Positions 24,837 through 32,429 of a stretch of 43,203 nucleotides of DNA are shown here, in pieces. Made by a program: the position numbers and the translations under genes. This DNA comes from Subtercola vilae. GTDB taxonomy: Bacteria > Actinomycetota > Actinomycetes > Actinomycetales > Microbacteriaceae. The number at the start of each line of letters is the position of its first letter. The stretch's first letter is position 1. The notes below the pieces were generated by a model. The model searched no databases and was not told where the DNA came from. It saw only the letters and a list, made by a program, of their open reading frames with translations. The DNA lies in NCBI RefSeq assembly GCF_004923255.1, contig NZ_QYRT01000031.1, forward strand, positions 1-43,203, written 5' to 3'.

Positions 24837-25949
24837 TTGAAGCGCCTTATCGCGGCTGCCACCACCGTTACTGCTCTACCGCTCGCGCTCGGTGTCGTCT
24901 TTGCCCGCCGCGTTGTCGGGTCATATGGCCACGGATCCCAACAGGTTGTCAGCTCGAGCGCCGACTCCATCACTTTTCACGCCAACCGGAAGACCAGCCA
25001 CCCCGGCACGTTCGGGTTTTGGTTCACCGAAGGCCACGCGCTGGTTGGTGAAGTCATCGCCACCGACGAAGACCGTAAGACCGTAGAACGCAGGCTCATC
25101 ACTCTCGAAGGACAGCTCAGCGACAACACCAAAGGCATCTGGGAAGGTGACGTCTTCCGGAATCCGAGCGTCATCGGTCACTACCGCGATATCGACATCA
25201 TCGGCCCGACTGGAGTTTCACCCGCCTGGCAATTCGATGGCGAAGACAAAGGGTTCTGGGCGATTCACGTCCATGGCATCAGGACCACCAAGATGAACGC
25301 CGTTCGCACGGTGCCGCCTTTTCAAAGCTCCGGAGCGACGTCGCTGGTCGTTTCCTACCGAGGCGATGGAGAAGGCCCATCAACCGGCCAAAGCGGCGCC
25401 ATGCTGGGCCTGACCGAATGGGAAGACGTCGAAGCTGCCATCGACTACGCGATCAACAACGGCGCCCGGCGCATCGTTCTCGTCGGCTGGTCCATGGGGG
25501 CCAGCGTCGTTCTCCTAGCAGCTGAACGATCCGCCCACAATGGACTCATCGCAGGAATCCTTCTCGTTTCGCCGGCGGTCGAATGGCGCACCATCATGAG
25601 CTACCGCGCACAAAAAATGGGAATCCCCCTTCCTCGCCTCTGCAGCCGCCTCGCGGAGCTCGTACTGTCCACTCCGGGACTGTGTCGTCTGGCCGGCCTG
25701 GCAGCGCCCATCGACTTCACAATGCTGGACTGGACCCACCCAGGCCGAGTCACAGTCCCGGTGTTCGCTGTCCACTCTGACGGGGACCAGACGATCCCCC
25801 TGCAGCTCTCACGAACCTTCGCGGACAACAACCCCGACCTGGTGGATCTTCACATCACCGCCGACGCTGACCATTCGTGGGAATACAACGTCGGCCCCGA
25901 AAATTTCAACCAAGCCATCCAGGCTTGGGCAGAAATGATAGCCCGATAA
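24837..25949 (+). CDS. Membrane-anchored alpha/beta hydrolase
   Basis: 370 residues from TTG 24837, with GGAG at a good distance; the open frame upstream is shadow of the membrane gene. One N-terminal hydrophobic segment (about 4-23) is followed by ~115 residues of beta-rich sequence and an alpha/beta hydrolase fold: nucleophile elbow GWSMG (Ser219), acid in AVHSDGDQ (Asp315 or 317) and His346 (ADADHSWEY). The oxyanion region IHVHGIRT is at 143-150. The substrate cannot be told; lipid or ester cleavage at the membrane is plausible. It closes the XRE-ImmA-membrane protein run and ends before a small hairpin. Confidence 0.78.
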   Translation: MKRLIAAATTVTALPLALGVVFARRVVGSYGHGSQQVVSSSADSITFHANRKTSHPGTFGFWFTEGHALVGEVIATDEDRKTVERRLITLEGQLSDNTKGIWEGDVFRNPSVIGHYRDIDIIGPTGVSPAWQFDGEDKGFWAIHVHGIRTTKMNAVRTVPPFQSSGATSLVVSYRGDGEGPSTGQSGAMLGLTEWEDVEAAIDYAINNGARRIVLVGWSMGASVVLLAAERSAHNGLIAGILLVSPAVEWRTIMSYRAQKMGIPLPRLCSRLAELVLSTPGLCRLAGLAAPIDFTMLDWTHPGRVTVPVFAVHSDGDQTIPLQLSRTFADNNPDLVDLHITADADHSWEYNVGPENFNQAIQAWAEMIAR

Positions 25950-25950
25950 G

Positions 25951-25970
25951 CACCCCCCGTACCAGGGGTG
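25951..25970 (+). terminator. Short GC hairpin after the hydrolase gene
   Basis: CACCCC and GGGGTG flank an eight-base loop starting two bases after the stop. There is no U-tract, so termination strength is uncertain. Confidence 0.4.
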
Positions 25971-25989
25971 AACCATATGAGTAGCGACG

Positions 25990-26009
25990 TACTGCCTGTG
26001 CAGGTAGTA
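25990..26009. promoter_or_regulatory. Palindromic operator with overlapping -10 of a leaderless gene
   Basis: TACTGCCTGTGCAGGTAGTA is a nearly perfect 20-bp palindrome. TAGTAT (26005-26010) at its right edge lies six bases before ATG 26017, the spacing of a -10 box for a leaderless transcript; there is no ribosome site. Binding by the wHTH encoded immediately downstream would block it. Confidence 0.5.
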
Positions 26010-26016
26010 TCGCAAT

Positions 26017-26337
26017 ATGACAGCCCTGATGAGCGCAGCCAAAACTTGGAAGGGTCGCCACCAGATGCCTTCCGCATCAGCAACAGACCGTCTGGTAGCG
26101 GTAATGACCATCCCGGCCAGCGAGGTCATACGAGCGATTTCGGCATCTGCCGAGTCCGTGAGTGAAATCGTGCGGCGTACCTGCCTGCGTTCAGACGAGG
26201 TGAGCGAGACCCTTGACGAGCTCGAGCGCGTCGGCTGCGTCAGTGAGCTAAGCGTCAACGGTGACACTCTCTACCGCGCAAACCGTCACCAAATTTCCAC
26301 GGTTACCCTCTTCGGCGGCTTCCCTGGAACTACTTAG
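26017..26337 (+). CDS. Small winged-helix regulator
   Basis: 106 residues from ATG 26017. The core AVMTIPASEVIRAISASAES, SEIVRRTCLRSDEVSETLDE and LERVGCVSELSVNGDTLYRA fits a winged HTH of the ArsR/MarR kind, with the wing around the NGDTLY turn. It is similar in size and layout to the regulator at 22318 but is a different sequence. The promoter region holds a palindrome suitable for autoregulation. Its position between the hydrolase and replication regions leaves the target open. Confidence 0.65.
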   Translation: MTALMSAAKTWKGRHQMPSASATDRLVAVMTIPASEVIRAISASAESVSEIVRRTCLRSDEVSETLDELERVGCVSELSVNGDTLYRANRHQISTVTLFGGFPGTT

Positions 26338-26581
26338 TCACGTGCCGATCAGTAAATATTCCCTCTCAGAAAATCGCGGGGCGCGGGGATCGGGCCGGAT
26401 TCCCGACGGGTCAGCTGTGGCTTACAGCTGCGCACTGCTCATTGAAAGACTTGAATCCGGAAGACCGCTTCGCTACAAGTGGACTCTGCTCCAAGCTCCT
26501 TGGATCTTAACTCGCCATACAGGAGCGCAACACGCCGCCCGCCAAACGTTTCCTTTAATGATTTGCCGGTTGGATGGACGT

Positions 26582-26812
26582 ATGGGCAGACCAAGCAAGG
26601 GACCGCGATTCTCCATCATGGCAAAGCCAGCTTTGCCTCTCGCCGAAGTCATCAAGACCAATGCCGACGCGCTCGGACTGGCCTACGGCGAATACATCAC
26701 TGCCATCGTCGCGGAATCCCTTGGAATGCCCGAGTATGCTCCGAGGCCCGAGCGAGACAGGACTAACGAACTGCCGATCCCCGGGGAGACACCGATCAGC
26801 AAAGTGGCCTAA
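26582..26812 (+). CDS. Small DNA-binding-like protein (ribbon-helix-helix type)
   Basis: 76 residues from ATG 26582; an in-frame ATG at 26558 is an alternative and neither has a strong ribosome site. MGRPSKGPRFSIMAKPALPL is followed by EVIKTNADALGLAYGEYITA and IVAESLGMPEYAPRP, which reads as a beta strand and two helices in ribbon-helix-helix style. It is the first of three small genes before rep that are separated by repeated terminator-hairpin cassettes. A role in controlling replication is inferred from position. Confidence 0.55.
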   Translation: MGRPSKGPRFSIMAKPALPLAEVIKTNADALGLAYGEYITAIVAESLGMPEYAPRPERDRTNELPIPGETPISKVA

Positions 26813-26820
26813 TCGAAAAA

Positions 26821-26844
26821 GGCCCGTCGCTTGCGGGACGGGCC
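26821..26844 (+). terminator. Cassette A terminator
   Basis: GGCCCGTC and GACGGGCC flank an eight-base loop, nine bases after the stop at 26812. It belongs to the first of three terminator-hairpin cassettes. Confidence 0.7.
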
Positions 26845-26856
26845 GATGAAGTTTCG

Positions 26857-26902
26857 TAGCTCAGAACCCTCCACAGTTTGCCGACCTAGAGGTTCGAGCT
26901 AA
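26857..26902 (+). ncRNA. Cassette A conserved hairpin
   Basis: TAGCTC-A-GAACCCTC pairs with GAGGTTC-GAGCTA, with a bulged A. Cassettes B and C repeat the element; the sixth pair is C-G here and T-A in B, a compensatory change. A further 10-bp inverted repeat (CCGGTTCATC/GATGAACCGG, 26916-26962) follows in this copy only. Confidence 0.55.
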
Positions 26903-27009
26903 TCCAACGAAGAAACCGGTTCATCAGCCCGGTGCCTTCGCTGTACCCCAACGGATGAACCGGAAGGAATGGTCTCATAGTAACCGATAGCGCTTTTTCA
27001 GCGCCAGTA

Positions 27010-27477
27010 TTGGCGAACTCAATTTCGGGCGTGTCTAACGCGACACAGTCCCCTTCGACGGCATCTTTCGACGGAACTAAGGCTTCCGGTCAAGCTGCCG
27101 ACTTCGTGACTGCTGTTAGTTCAGTCGCCCAACGAACGCCTCTCGAAACGGTTCCCTATCGAATTCCCGACACGCTGCCCCGCCTGACGTTAACCACCCC
27201 TTTAACTCGACATGCTTTCCTCATGACGCAAGCCAAGAACGCAGGCATCAAGCGGAACCGCCGCCCCGCAGGGGCCAAGGTTGTTGAACGAAAAATTGTT
27301 CTCTCAGCCGAGACTGCTGAGCGACTAAGAGCCGCCGGCATGGCCTCTGGCTCCTTGTCGCTGTCGCTGTACCTTGAACTGCTAGTTGGCCAGCTCGAAG
27401 CAGAACGCGGGGCCCTCCCTGTTCTGTCTCCTACGCTCGACATCCACTCCAAGGAGGCTGTCACGAAGGCCGCCTAA
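27010..27477 (+). CDS. Small DNA-binding-like protein with uncertain start
   Basis: The reliable part is residues encoded from ATG 27223 (84 residues): a basic start (NAGIKRNRRPAGAKVVERKI), then VLSAETAERLRAAGMASGSL and SLSLYLELLVGQLEAERG, resembling a ribbon-helix-helix or related small regulator. The open frame extends up to TTG 27010 (155 residues), and the added Ser/Thr-rich part could be real. No start has a clear ribosome site. It follows cassette A and is followed by cassette B. GC3 is lower than in the replication gene, suggesting a different origin. Confidence 0.5.
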   Translation: MANSISGVSNATQSPSTASFDGTKASGQAADFVTAVSSVAQRTPLETVPYRIPDTLPRLTLTTPLTRHAFLMTQAKNAGIKRNRRPAGAKVVERKIVLSAETAERLRAAGMASGSLSLSLYLELLVGQLEAERGALPVLSPTLDIHSKEAVTKAA

Positions 27478-27484
27478 ACGAAAA

Positions 27485-27508
27485 GGCCCGCCGCTTACGC
27501 GACGGGCC
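27485..27508 (+). terminator. Cassette B terminator
   Basis: GGCCCGcCG and CGaCGGGCC flank CTTACG, eight bases after the stop. Closely similar to the cassette A terminator. Confidence 0.7.
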
Positions 27509-27520
27509 GGACAAGTTTCG

Positions 27521-27565
27521 TAGCTTCGAACCCTCTTCGCTGCCAGGCCAACGGGTTCAAGCTAA
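27521..27565 (+). ncRNA. Cassette B conserved hairpin
   Basis: TAGCTT-C-GAACCC pairs with GGGTTC-AAGCTA, with a bulged C where copy A has a bulged A. It lies about 20 bases before the ribosome site (AAGGGAGG) of the gene at 27599. Confidence 0.6.
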
Positions 27566-27598
27566 TTCAGATCACCAGCCCACAAGGGAGGTTTCTCT

Positions 27599-27802
27599 AT
27601 GACCGTCACTATAGCAACATCAACTGAAATTCCTAGAGGTTCCTTTTTGGGCGTGTCGTACTACCCCACAAAGACCCTCGTCCGCCATTCAGAGCAACGA
27701 TGCTCTGACTTCGCGTTGAACGACAGACTCACGATGAGCATGCCTGCTCTCGTCTTCTCGCGCACGTCTCCCAGACGGGAGCTGCCTACGGCCGTCGCTT
27801 AA
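27599..27802 (+). CDS. Small hypothetical protein between cassettes B and C
   Basis: 67 residues from ATG 27599 with a strong AAGGGAGG ribosome site. The sequence (MTVTIATSTEIPRGSFLGVS, FALNDRLTMSMPALVFSR) shows no motif. Its tail ELPTAVA and the other two cassette genes' tails (PISKVA, AVTKAA) all run into a near-identical terminator. It could be a short regulatory peptide or a decayed member of the set; the good ribosome site argues for translation. Confidence 0.5.
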   Translation: MTVTIATSTEIPRGSFLGVSYYPTKTLVRHSEQRCSDFALNDRLTMSMPALVFSRTSPRRELPTAVA

Positions 27803-27806
27803 CGAA

Positions 27807-27836
27807 AATGACCCGCCGTACTATCGGCGGGTCATT
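27807..27836 (+). terminator. Cassette C terminator
   Basis: AATGACCCGCCG and CGGCGGGTCATT form a 12-bp perfect stem with loop TACTAT. Same position relative to the stop as in cassettes A and B, with a different stem sequence. Confidence 0.75.
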
Positions 27837-27847
27837 CCCAAGTCATG

Positions 27848-27889
27848 TAGTTCGAACCCTCTTTGCTTGCCGGCGGGAGGTTCGAGCTA
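27848..27889 (+). ncRNA. Cassette C conserved hairpin before rep
   Basis: TAGTTCGAACC pairs with GGTTCGAGCTA (one T-G pair, no bulge). It lies about 20 bases before the ribosome site GGGAGG of the replication gene at 27924, as in cassette B. Confidence 0.6.
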
Positions 27890-27923
27890 ATTCGATCCAC
27901 CTGCCCTCACGGGAGGCTTTTCT

Positions 27924-29930
27924 ATGCCCGAAACATTACCCCAGCCGATGGGTTCATTACCTGAGCGTCGTGTCGGCGTGTCGTCGACCCCGGCGATCGC
28001 TGAGGACGCGAATGCGCTGTTGCGCGCCTGGGATTTGACCAGGCGGTTGAGTCCGCGGGGCACGGTGCGGGTGATGAAGCGGGACGCGTACGGCCGGTTG
28101 GATGAGAATAGTTACCCGAGCACGCACATGGTGGGTCCTGGGGCGCCGTCGACGCCGTGGTGCATGAATCTCGCGGACGAGGCGGGGTTGTTTTGGGTGT
28201 TGTGCTTCGACTTCGATGGCAAGGACAAGCACGGGGTTGATCCGGAGCTGATGGAACTCGCCCGGGATGAGAGCGACGCGCTGTCAACGGTTCTGGGTGA
28301 GCTGTCGATCGCGCATGTTGTCTGCCAGTCGTCCGGTACCGGCGGCCGACACGTCTGGGTGGCTCTGAACGCTGGCGTACCGGCCGATGAGATAGCGGCG
28401 CTTGGTCGTGCGGCGCGGGCGAATTATCGGACGCTGGATCATGGGATGCTGCACAACGCCCGCACGGGCGCCGCGCGCCCTCCGTTGTCGCCTCACCGTG
28501 ATGGGAGCCGCTCGAGTGTGCTCCGCGGCCGGCTGGACTCTTTGCTCGCACCGTCCACCGACGCCGAGATGGTTGCTGAGCTTGCCCGGGTCCTTGATAA
28601 GCGGAAGCCCGCCCCCCGTGCGCTTGAGACGGCACCGTCCGGCCCGGTTGATGCCCGGCATCACGCGCACCGGACGTTGAGCGCTTCTGGGACTGCGCAT
28701 ATGGCCACGATTGGTGGGGGTAGTAACCCGTCGTGGACGGGGTTCATGTGTCTTCTCGCGGCCGCGCACGCTGGCTGGCAGCTCGCCGATGTCCAGCACG
28801 CTGCGAAGGTGGCACCGGGGATGGAGCATTACCGCAGCAAGAACACCGGCCGCGGCACCCGTCGTGCCCGGAGTGCGGCGGAGGCGGCCGAACGGCTTGG
28901 CCGGCAGTGGGAGAAGGCTCAGCAGTACGCCGCCATCCAGCGCCCACTCCCCCCAACAGGGAAGGCACCGGCGGACCTGACGGAGCTGGACGGCATCGTT
29001 GGCGCCGTAGAGGCCGTTCTGGGCTCTTTTTACACGGCTCCTGGCCGTTGGGGTAGCACCGAGTCGGCGCAGTCCCAGCGCAGCGTCCTGGCCGCTCTGG
29101 CGTACCTGTCCCTACAGACCGGGAAACGCATCGTCGCCGCCTCGATCAGAGACCTCGCCCTGATGACAGGGCTCGGCCGGACAACCGCAGCAGACGCACT
29201 CGTAGCCCTCACAGAGCAGGACCTGATCGAACGGGTTAGCAGCAGCGATGGCGGCAATGCCGCGGAATGGCGGATGACCCCCGAGTTTTCCACAACCTCA
29301 GGAACAGTCCGGTCACAACCACTACATAACCCCCGCCCCCCTGCCGATCTCTTCAACACCAGAGCCGATCAAGTGGCCACCCTGGAGAACCTGCTTGCTG
29401 ATCAACGGCACGACCTGTTTACCCGCGCCGGGCTGGGTCACCTGGCAGGGAAGGTCTACGCACTGCTCCGACAGATCCCCGCCCTGACCGTCGAATCTGC
29501 TGCACGGTTGCTGGGTGTGTCGACGAAACATACGATCACGGTGCTGAGCCGGTTACGTCGGCACAGGCTAATCATTCGCCATCCGGAAGGCTGGGCCAGG
29601 TCCAAACGTGATCTCCGACACTATGCAGCGAAACTGATCGGTGTCGCGGGCATTCTGGTGGATCGGGCAAACCGGTACCAGAAGGAGCGGGAGGTGTGGG
29701 CATGGTGGTTGGCTGAGGTGAACCAGATGAACTCGACCCCGAGGCGTCGTATCAGGAGGCCACACGTTTCGAGCCGGACGCTGCAGTTCGTTGATGATCT
29801 CCCGGGTGAACGGCAATGGCCCCGCTACCCTCGAGCTGCTGACGGTCGAGCCGATCACAAAGAAGCCCGCTATTGGGCTGTGAACGGAATGCTTGACCCC
29901 GGATCGTTGTGGTACTCCAGCGCCGCCTAA
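27924..29930 (+). CDS. rep: Replication initiator with primase-like domain
   Basis: 668 residues from ATG 27924 with GGGAGG upstream. The N-terminal ~250 residues show archaeo-eukaryotic-primase hallmarks: the acidic motif FDFDGK (Asp96, Asp98), the SSGTGGRHVWVAL motif (136-148, His143) and a later LDHGMLHNARTGAARPPLSP stretch. The C-terminal half has two helix-turn-helix units (about 404-445, IRDLALMTGLGRTTAADALV, and about 525-560, ESAARLLGVSTKHTITVLSR), suitable for origin binding. This primase-plus-HTH make-up is seen in Rep proteins of actinobacterial plasmids. Its G+C and codon bias are higher than those of the small genes before it. The hairpin cassette before it may set its expression and thus copy number. 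Confidence 0.75.
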   Translation: MPETLPQPMGSLPERRVGVSSTPAIAEDANALLRAWDLTRRLSPRGTVRVMKRDAYGRLDENSYPSTHMVGPGAPSTPWCMNLADEAGLFWVLCFDFDGKDKHGVDPELMELARDESDALSTVLGELSIAHVVCQSSGTGGRHVWVALNAGVPADEIAALGRAARANYRTLDHGMLHNARTGAARPPLSPHRDGSRSSVLRGRLDSLLAPSTDAEMVAELARVLDKRKPAPRALETAPSGPVDARHHAHRTLSASGTAHMATIGGGSNPSWTGFMCLLAAAHAGWQLADVQHAAKVAPGMEHYRSKNTGRGTRRARSAAEAAERLGRQWEKAQQYAAIQRPLPPTGKAPADLTELDGIVGAVEAVLGSFYTAPGRWGSTESAQSQRSVLAALAYLSLQTGKRIVAASIRDLALMTGLGRTTAADALVALTEQDLIERVSSSDGGNAAEWRMTPEFSTTSGTVRSQPLHNPRPPADLFNTRADQVATLENLLADQRHDLFTRAGLGHLAGKVYALLRQIPALTVESAARLLGVSTKHTITVLSRLRRHRLIIRHPEGWARSKRDLRHYAAKLIGVAGILVDRANRYQKEREVWAWWLAEVNQMNSTPRRRIRRPHVSSRTLQFVDDLPGERQWPRYPRAADGRADHKEARYWAVNGMLDPGSLWYSSAA

Positions 29931-30021
29931 CGGCCTGGTCGACGCCGCAGCGGTAGACAATATCCAGACGGTTCCCGCAGGTCAGGGAAGGCGGCTTGTT
30001 GATCTCGACCGGGCGTGAGCA

Positions 30022-30064
30022 CCGACCTGGCTTGACAGCGCCTCGGGTTGCCGAGCCAGGTCGG
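30022..30064 (+). terminator. Terminator after rep
   Basis: CCGACCTGGCT and AGCCAGGTCGG form an 11-bp perfect stem about 90 bases past the rep stop and 36 bases before the next gene. Confidence 0.65.
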
Positions 30065-30100
30065 ACGCCCCGGGGTGGTTGGGCGGTGTAGGTTTTTGGC

Positions 30101-30346
30101 ATGCCGCGTCTGATTTCGCTGCCTGACAAGCATGACCCGTCCAGCCCGCGACGGATCTGGTTCAACCCGGAACACGTCGTATCGTTGATCCCGAAATTCG
30201 GCAGCAACGGCACCCGGCACACCTTCACTGTCGAGATCAAACTCACCGGCATCCCCGCGATGGACGCCTGGCTCGGCGACTACGGCTCGCGAACCGACGC
30301 CGACAACGTCTGGCGGGCCTTCCTCACTAGCATTACCACCGGCTGA
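30101..30346 (+). CDS. Small hypothetical protein
   Basis: 81 residues from ATG 30101. The composition and third-base bias are clearly coding (RRIWFNPEHVVSLIPKFGSN, HTFTVEIKLTGIPAMDAWLG). There is no signal peptide, membrane segment or recognised motif. It stands alone between the rep terminator and the first ~200-bp leader element. Function unknown. No convincing ribosome site is seen, so translation may be weak or the transcript short-leadered. Confidence 0.6.
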   Translation: MPRLISLPDKHDPSSPRRIWFNPEHVVSLIPKFGSNGTRHTFTVEIKLTGIPAMDAWLGDYGSRTDADNVWRAFLTSITTG

Positions 30347-30518
30347 CTAGGTGCGCGCAGCTCGCACGGAGCGTCAGGTCGTCGACATCGGGGCTGATCT
30401 GCGCCGCGGAAGACTGGTCCCTACCCGGTTCCGGCCTCGGCGCAGAGGCCGGAACGTCTGACCGACCAAGCACGGACACGGGCACGGATGCCGGCGCGGC
30501 CGACAACGCACTGATCTG

Positions 30519-30728
30519 ATGGAGCCGCCGTGGGCGGCGCTGCCTGGTCGAACATGTTTCCGTCTGTCTGGCCACTTCACGATAGTTCGCTTCCTGCCCT
30601 CCGTGCCCACCAGGTTGGACGCGCCCTGCGGGCTGATTTCGCCCAAACTGGCACGCACTCCGTGCCGTCCGCTCTCACTCGCTGCGCTTGCCAGACAGGC
30701 AAAAAAATCAGTTGAGGGAGAGAACCCC
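30519..30728 (+). ncRNA. Structured leader, copy 1
   Basis: This stretch shares blocks with 34187-34409: GGAGCCGC then GGCGGCGC, TGTCTGGCC, TTCAC, TAG-TCGCTT, and TTGCCAGACAGGC. TGTCTGGC (30565-30572) and GCCAGACA (30690-30697) can pair, closing a ~133-base domain. A coding start with ribosome site follows 31 bases after. The 170 bases before it (30347-30518) hold nothing I recognise. Confidence 0.45.
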
Positions 30729-30920
30729 ATGAGCACCACCCTTGAAAGCATCCTCCGCGACCAGATGGTCACCTACCTCGTCAGCCGCAGCATCACCTGC
30801 CCTATCACCGGGAAAGTGCTCGACACCCGCACCTGCGTCACCGTCACCGACCGCGACGGGGACCCGAGTGTCGTGCTCTCCCCCAAAGGTTGCACCGACG
30901 ACCTGGACAGCACGAGCTAA
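30729..30920 (+). CDS. Small hypothetical protein behind leader copy 1
   Basis: 63 residues from ATG 30729 with GAGGGAGAG upstream. It contains two Cys in SITCPITGKVLDTRTCVTVT and an acidic end (CTDDLDSTS); a third Cys is in SPKGCTDD. The CPITGKVLD stretch recalls small metal-binding or RING-like modules, but the ligand set is not complete. Coding bias is strong. The gene is probably controlled through the leader element that precedes it; no partner gene follows. Confidence 0.6.
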   Translation: MSTTLESILRDQMVTYLVSRSITCPITGKVLDTRTCVTVTDRDGDPSVVLSPKGCTDDLDSTS

Positions 30921-31044
30921 GTCCTACTCCCCCGCACCAGAAAAGTAGCTGCGCAGCGAATCAGTGGAATAGAAACCGTCACCAACCGCGTGACCAAAGT
31001 AAACGACACCTAGCTAAGGCGAGCAGAACAGACAGGCGAGCAGA

Positions 31045-31175
31045 ACAGATAAATCAGGCACCGACACGACGCCCTGGGGGAGTTCAGTTGCGCCGGCTTC
31101 AAACTCACCCACACCGGAACAATCTATAACGCGGAGTCAGTGGTGTTCATAGACTCACTAATACGCGCGGCGTAG
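31045..31175 (+). other. Possible small coding remnant
   Basis: One frame reads CAGFKLTHTGTIYNAESVVF followed by IDSLIRAA and TAG at 31173-31175, with a plausible codon bias, but it has no normal start codon. It may be the tail of a lost gene. Nearby 31018-31047 holds a direct repeat GCGAGCAGAACAGA. Confidence 0.25.
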
Positions 31176-31275
31176 CGGGGCGGTCGCCATTGGCGTCGCA
31201 GTCTTGCGAGCGGTCGCCCCTCGCGCTCCCCCAGACGCCACTCCCCCTCGTAGTAGTAGGTCACCGCACCTGCTT

Positions 31276-31310
31276 TGTAACTTACAGACTCTGTATGTTA
31301 CGAATGCTTG
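31276..31310. repeat. Outlying partition-type repeat
   Basis: GTAACTTACAGACT followed by CTGTATGTTAC carries the same ACAGACT/GTAAGT words as the large arrays to the right and is probably an outer part of the centromere-like region. Confidence 0.4.
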
Positions 31311-31458
31311 TCCTGCAGTTCTCGGAGACAATGTGAGTTCTGCGCTACCGGGCGATGATTGCGTACAAATCGATTGTCACTGCTGTTACCAACGGATATG
31401 AGAAGCCTGGCTGGGGCTGGTCTCAGCCGGTATGCCGATGGCTTTCGCCCTTCTAAAC

Positions 31459-31548
31459 GTACAGACTCTGTAACGTACAGACTCTGTAACGTACAGACTC
31501 TGTAACGTACAGACTCTGTAACGTACAGACTCTGTAACGTACAGACTA
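31459..31548. repeat. Five tandem 16-bp repeats plus a partial copy
   Basis: GTACAGACTCTGTAAC is repeated five times without change from 31459 to 31538, then GTACAGACTA. Located 220 bases before parA. It is most likely a centromere (parS-like) or iteron array. Confidence 0.9.
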
Positions 31549-31556
31549 TCGGCGGC

Positions 31557-31620
31557 GTAAGTCCGTAAGTCCGTAAGTCCGTAAGTCCGTAAGTCCGTAA
31601 GTCCGTAAGTCCGAAAGTCT
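31557..31620. repeat. Seven tandem 8-bp repeats plus a variant copy
   Basis: GTAAGTCC is repeated seven times (31557-31612), then GAAAGTCT. Inverted and spaced versions (GACTTACAGACTT, GTCTGTAAGTTC) continue to about 31715. Eight-base periodic repeats are a common binding array for ribbon-helix-helix ParB proteins. Confidence 0.9.
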
Positions 31621-31769
31621 GGTAGTTTGTAACTTACTAACTCACTGAGCTCAGACTTACAGACTTCGGTACTTCCGATGTCTGTAAGTTCGTAAGTTCC
31701 TGACTTACAGACTTAGACTCGCCGGCGCTGCTCCGGGCAAATGTCACTACATCGGGATTGGAAAACAAC

Positions 31770-32429
31770 ATGCGCATAGTGTCTCTGGTCGGTCAGAAGG
31801 GTGGGGTGGGAAAGACAACGACCACGATGAATCTGGCCGCCGTCATGTCCAAACACTCTCGTGTGCTGGTCGTCGACGTCGACCCTCAGAAGTCCACAAC
31901 GTGGTGGGCAGAAAACGCGGGGGAGAGTCTTCCTTTTGACTTCGCCGCAGACGTGGATCCAGACAACCTCGCCCGACTTCGCGAACTGCCCTACGACACC
32001 ATCTTCGTCGACACACCAGGCAGCCTCGAAGACACTCGTGTCCTATCCGCAGTTCTCGATGCATCTGACTTCGTCATCCTTCCGCTCAATCCGGAGCCGC
32101 TCAACACCCCCGCGATGATACGAACGATCAAACAACACATCGCTCCCCGAAATCTCCCCTTCAGGGTCTTGCTCAGCAAAATCGACCGACGTCGTGCGGG
32201 CCAGCTCGAGGACTGGGAGCAACTCGTCGACCACGGACTCAAGTTGCCGCGGTTCCGGCAATATGTGCGACTCTATGCAGCCCACGCCGACGCGCCGCTG
32301 GAAGGTCGGGTGGTCACCCAATACGCCGACACTCGGCAAAACGCAAATGCCATCTTCGATTACACCCACGTGGCCATGGAACTCATGGCCATCTGGGCCA
32401 ACGAACCCCTGAAAGCTGAGGCGCGGTAA
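31770..32429 (+). CDS. parA: ParA partition ATPase
   Basis: 219 residues from ATG 31770 (GGAAAAC upstream; an in-frame TTG at 31758 is less likely). Deviant Walker A KGGVGKTT (10-17), [15 protein letters not shown] as the A' motif and [10 protein letters not shown] as Walker B are clear. Length and lack of an N-terminal HTH fit small ParA ATPases of type Ib, which pair with ribbon-helix-helix centromere binders. The stop overlaps the next start (TAATG). It drives plasmid positioning by ATP-dependent binding to the nucleoid. Confidence 0.9.
   Translation: MRIVSLVGQKGGVGKTTTTMNLAAVMSKHSRVLVVDVDPQKSTTWWAENAGESLPFDFAADVDPDNLARLRELPYDTIFVDTPGSLEDTRVLSAVLDASDFVILPLNPEPLNTPAMIRTIKQHIAPRNLPFRVLLSKIDRRRAGQLEDWEQLVDHGLKLPRFRQYVRLYAAHADAPLEGRVVTQYADTRQNANAIFDYTHVAMELMAIWANEPLKAEAR

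Noticed and set aside
26857-27889. tRNA-like or T-loop elements (GGTTCGA)
   Set aside because: Only the GGTTCGA word resembles a T-arm; there is no acceptor stem, anticodon arm or CCA region. The words form one simple hairpin.
31459-31620. CRISPR array
   Set aside because: The repeats are directly abutting 16-mers and 8-mers with no unique spacers and no cas genes nearby; they fit partition repeats.
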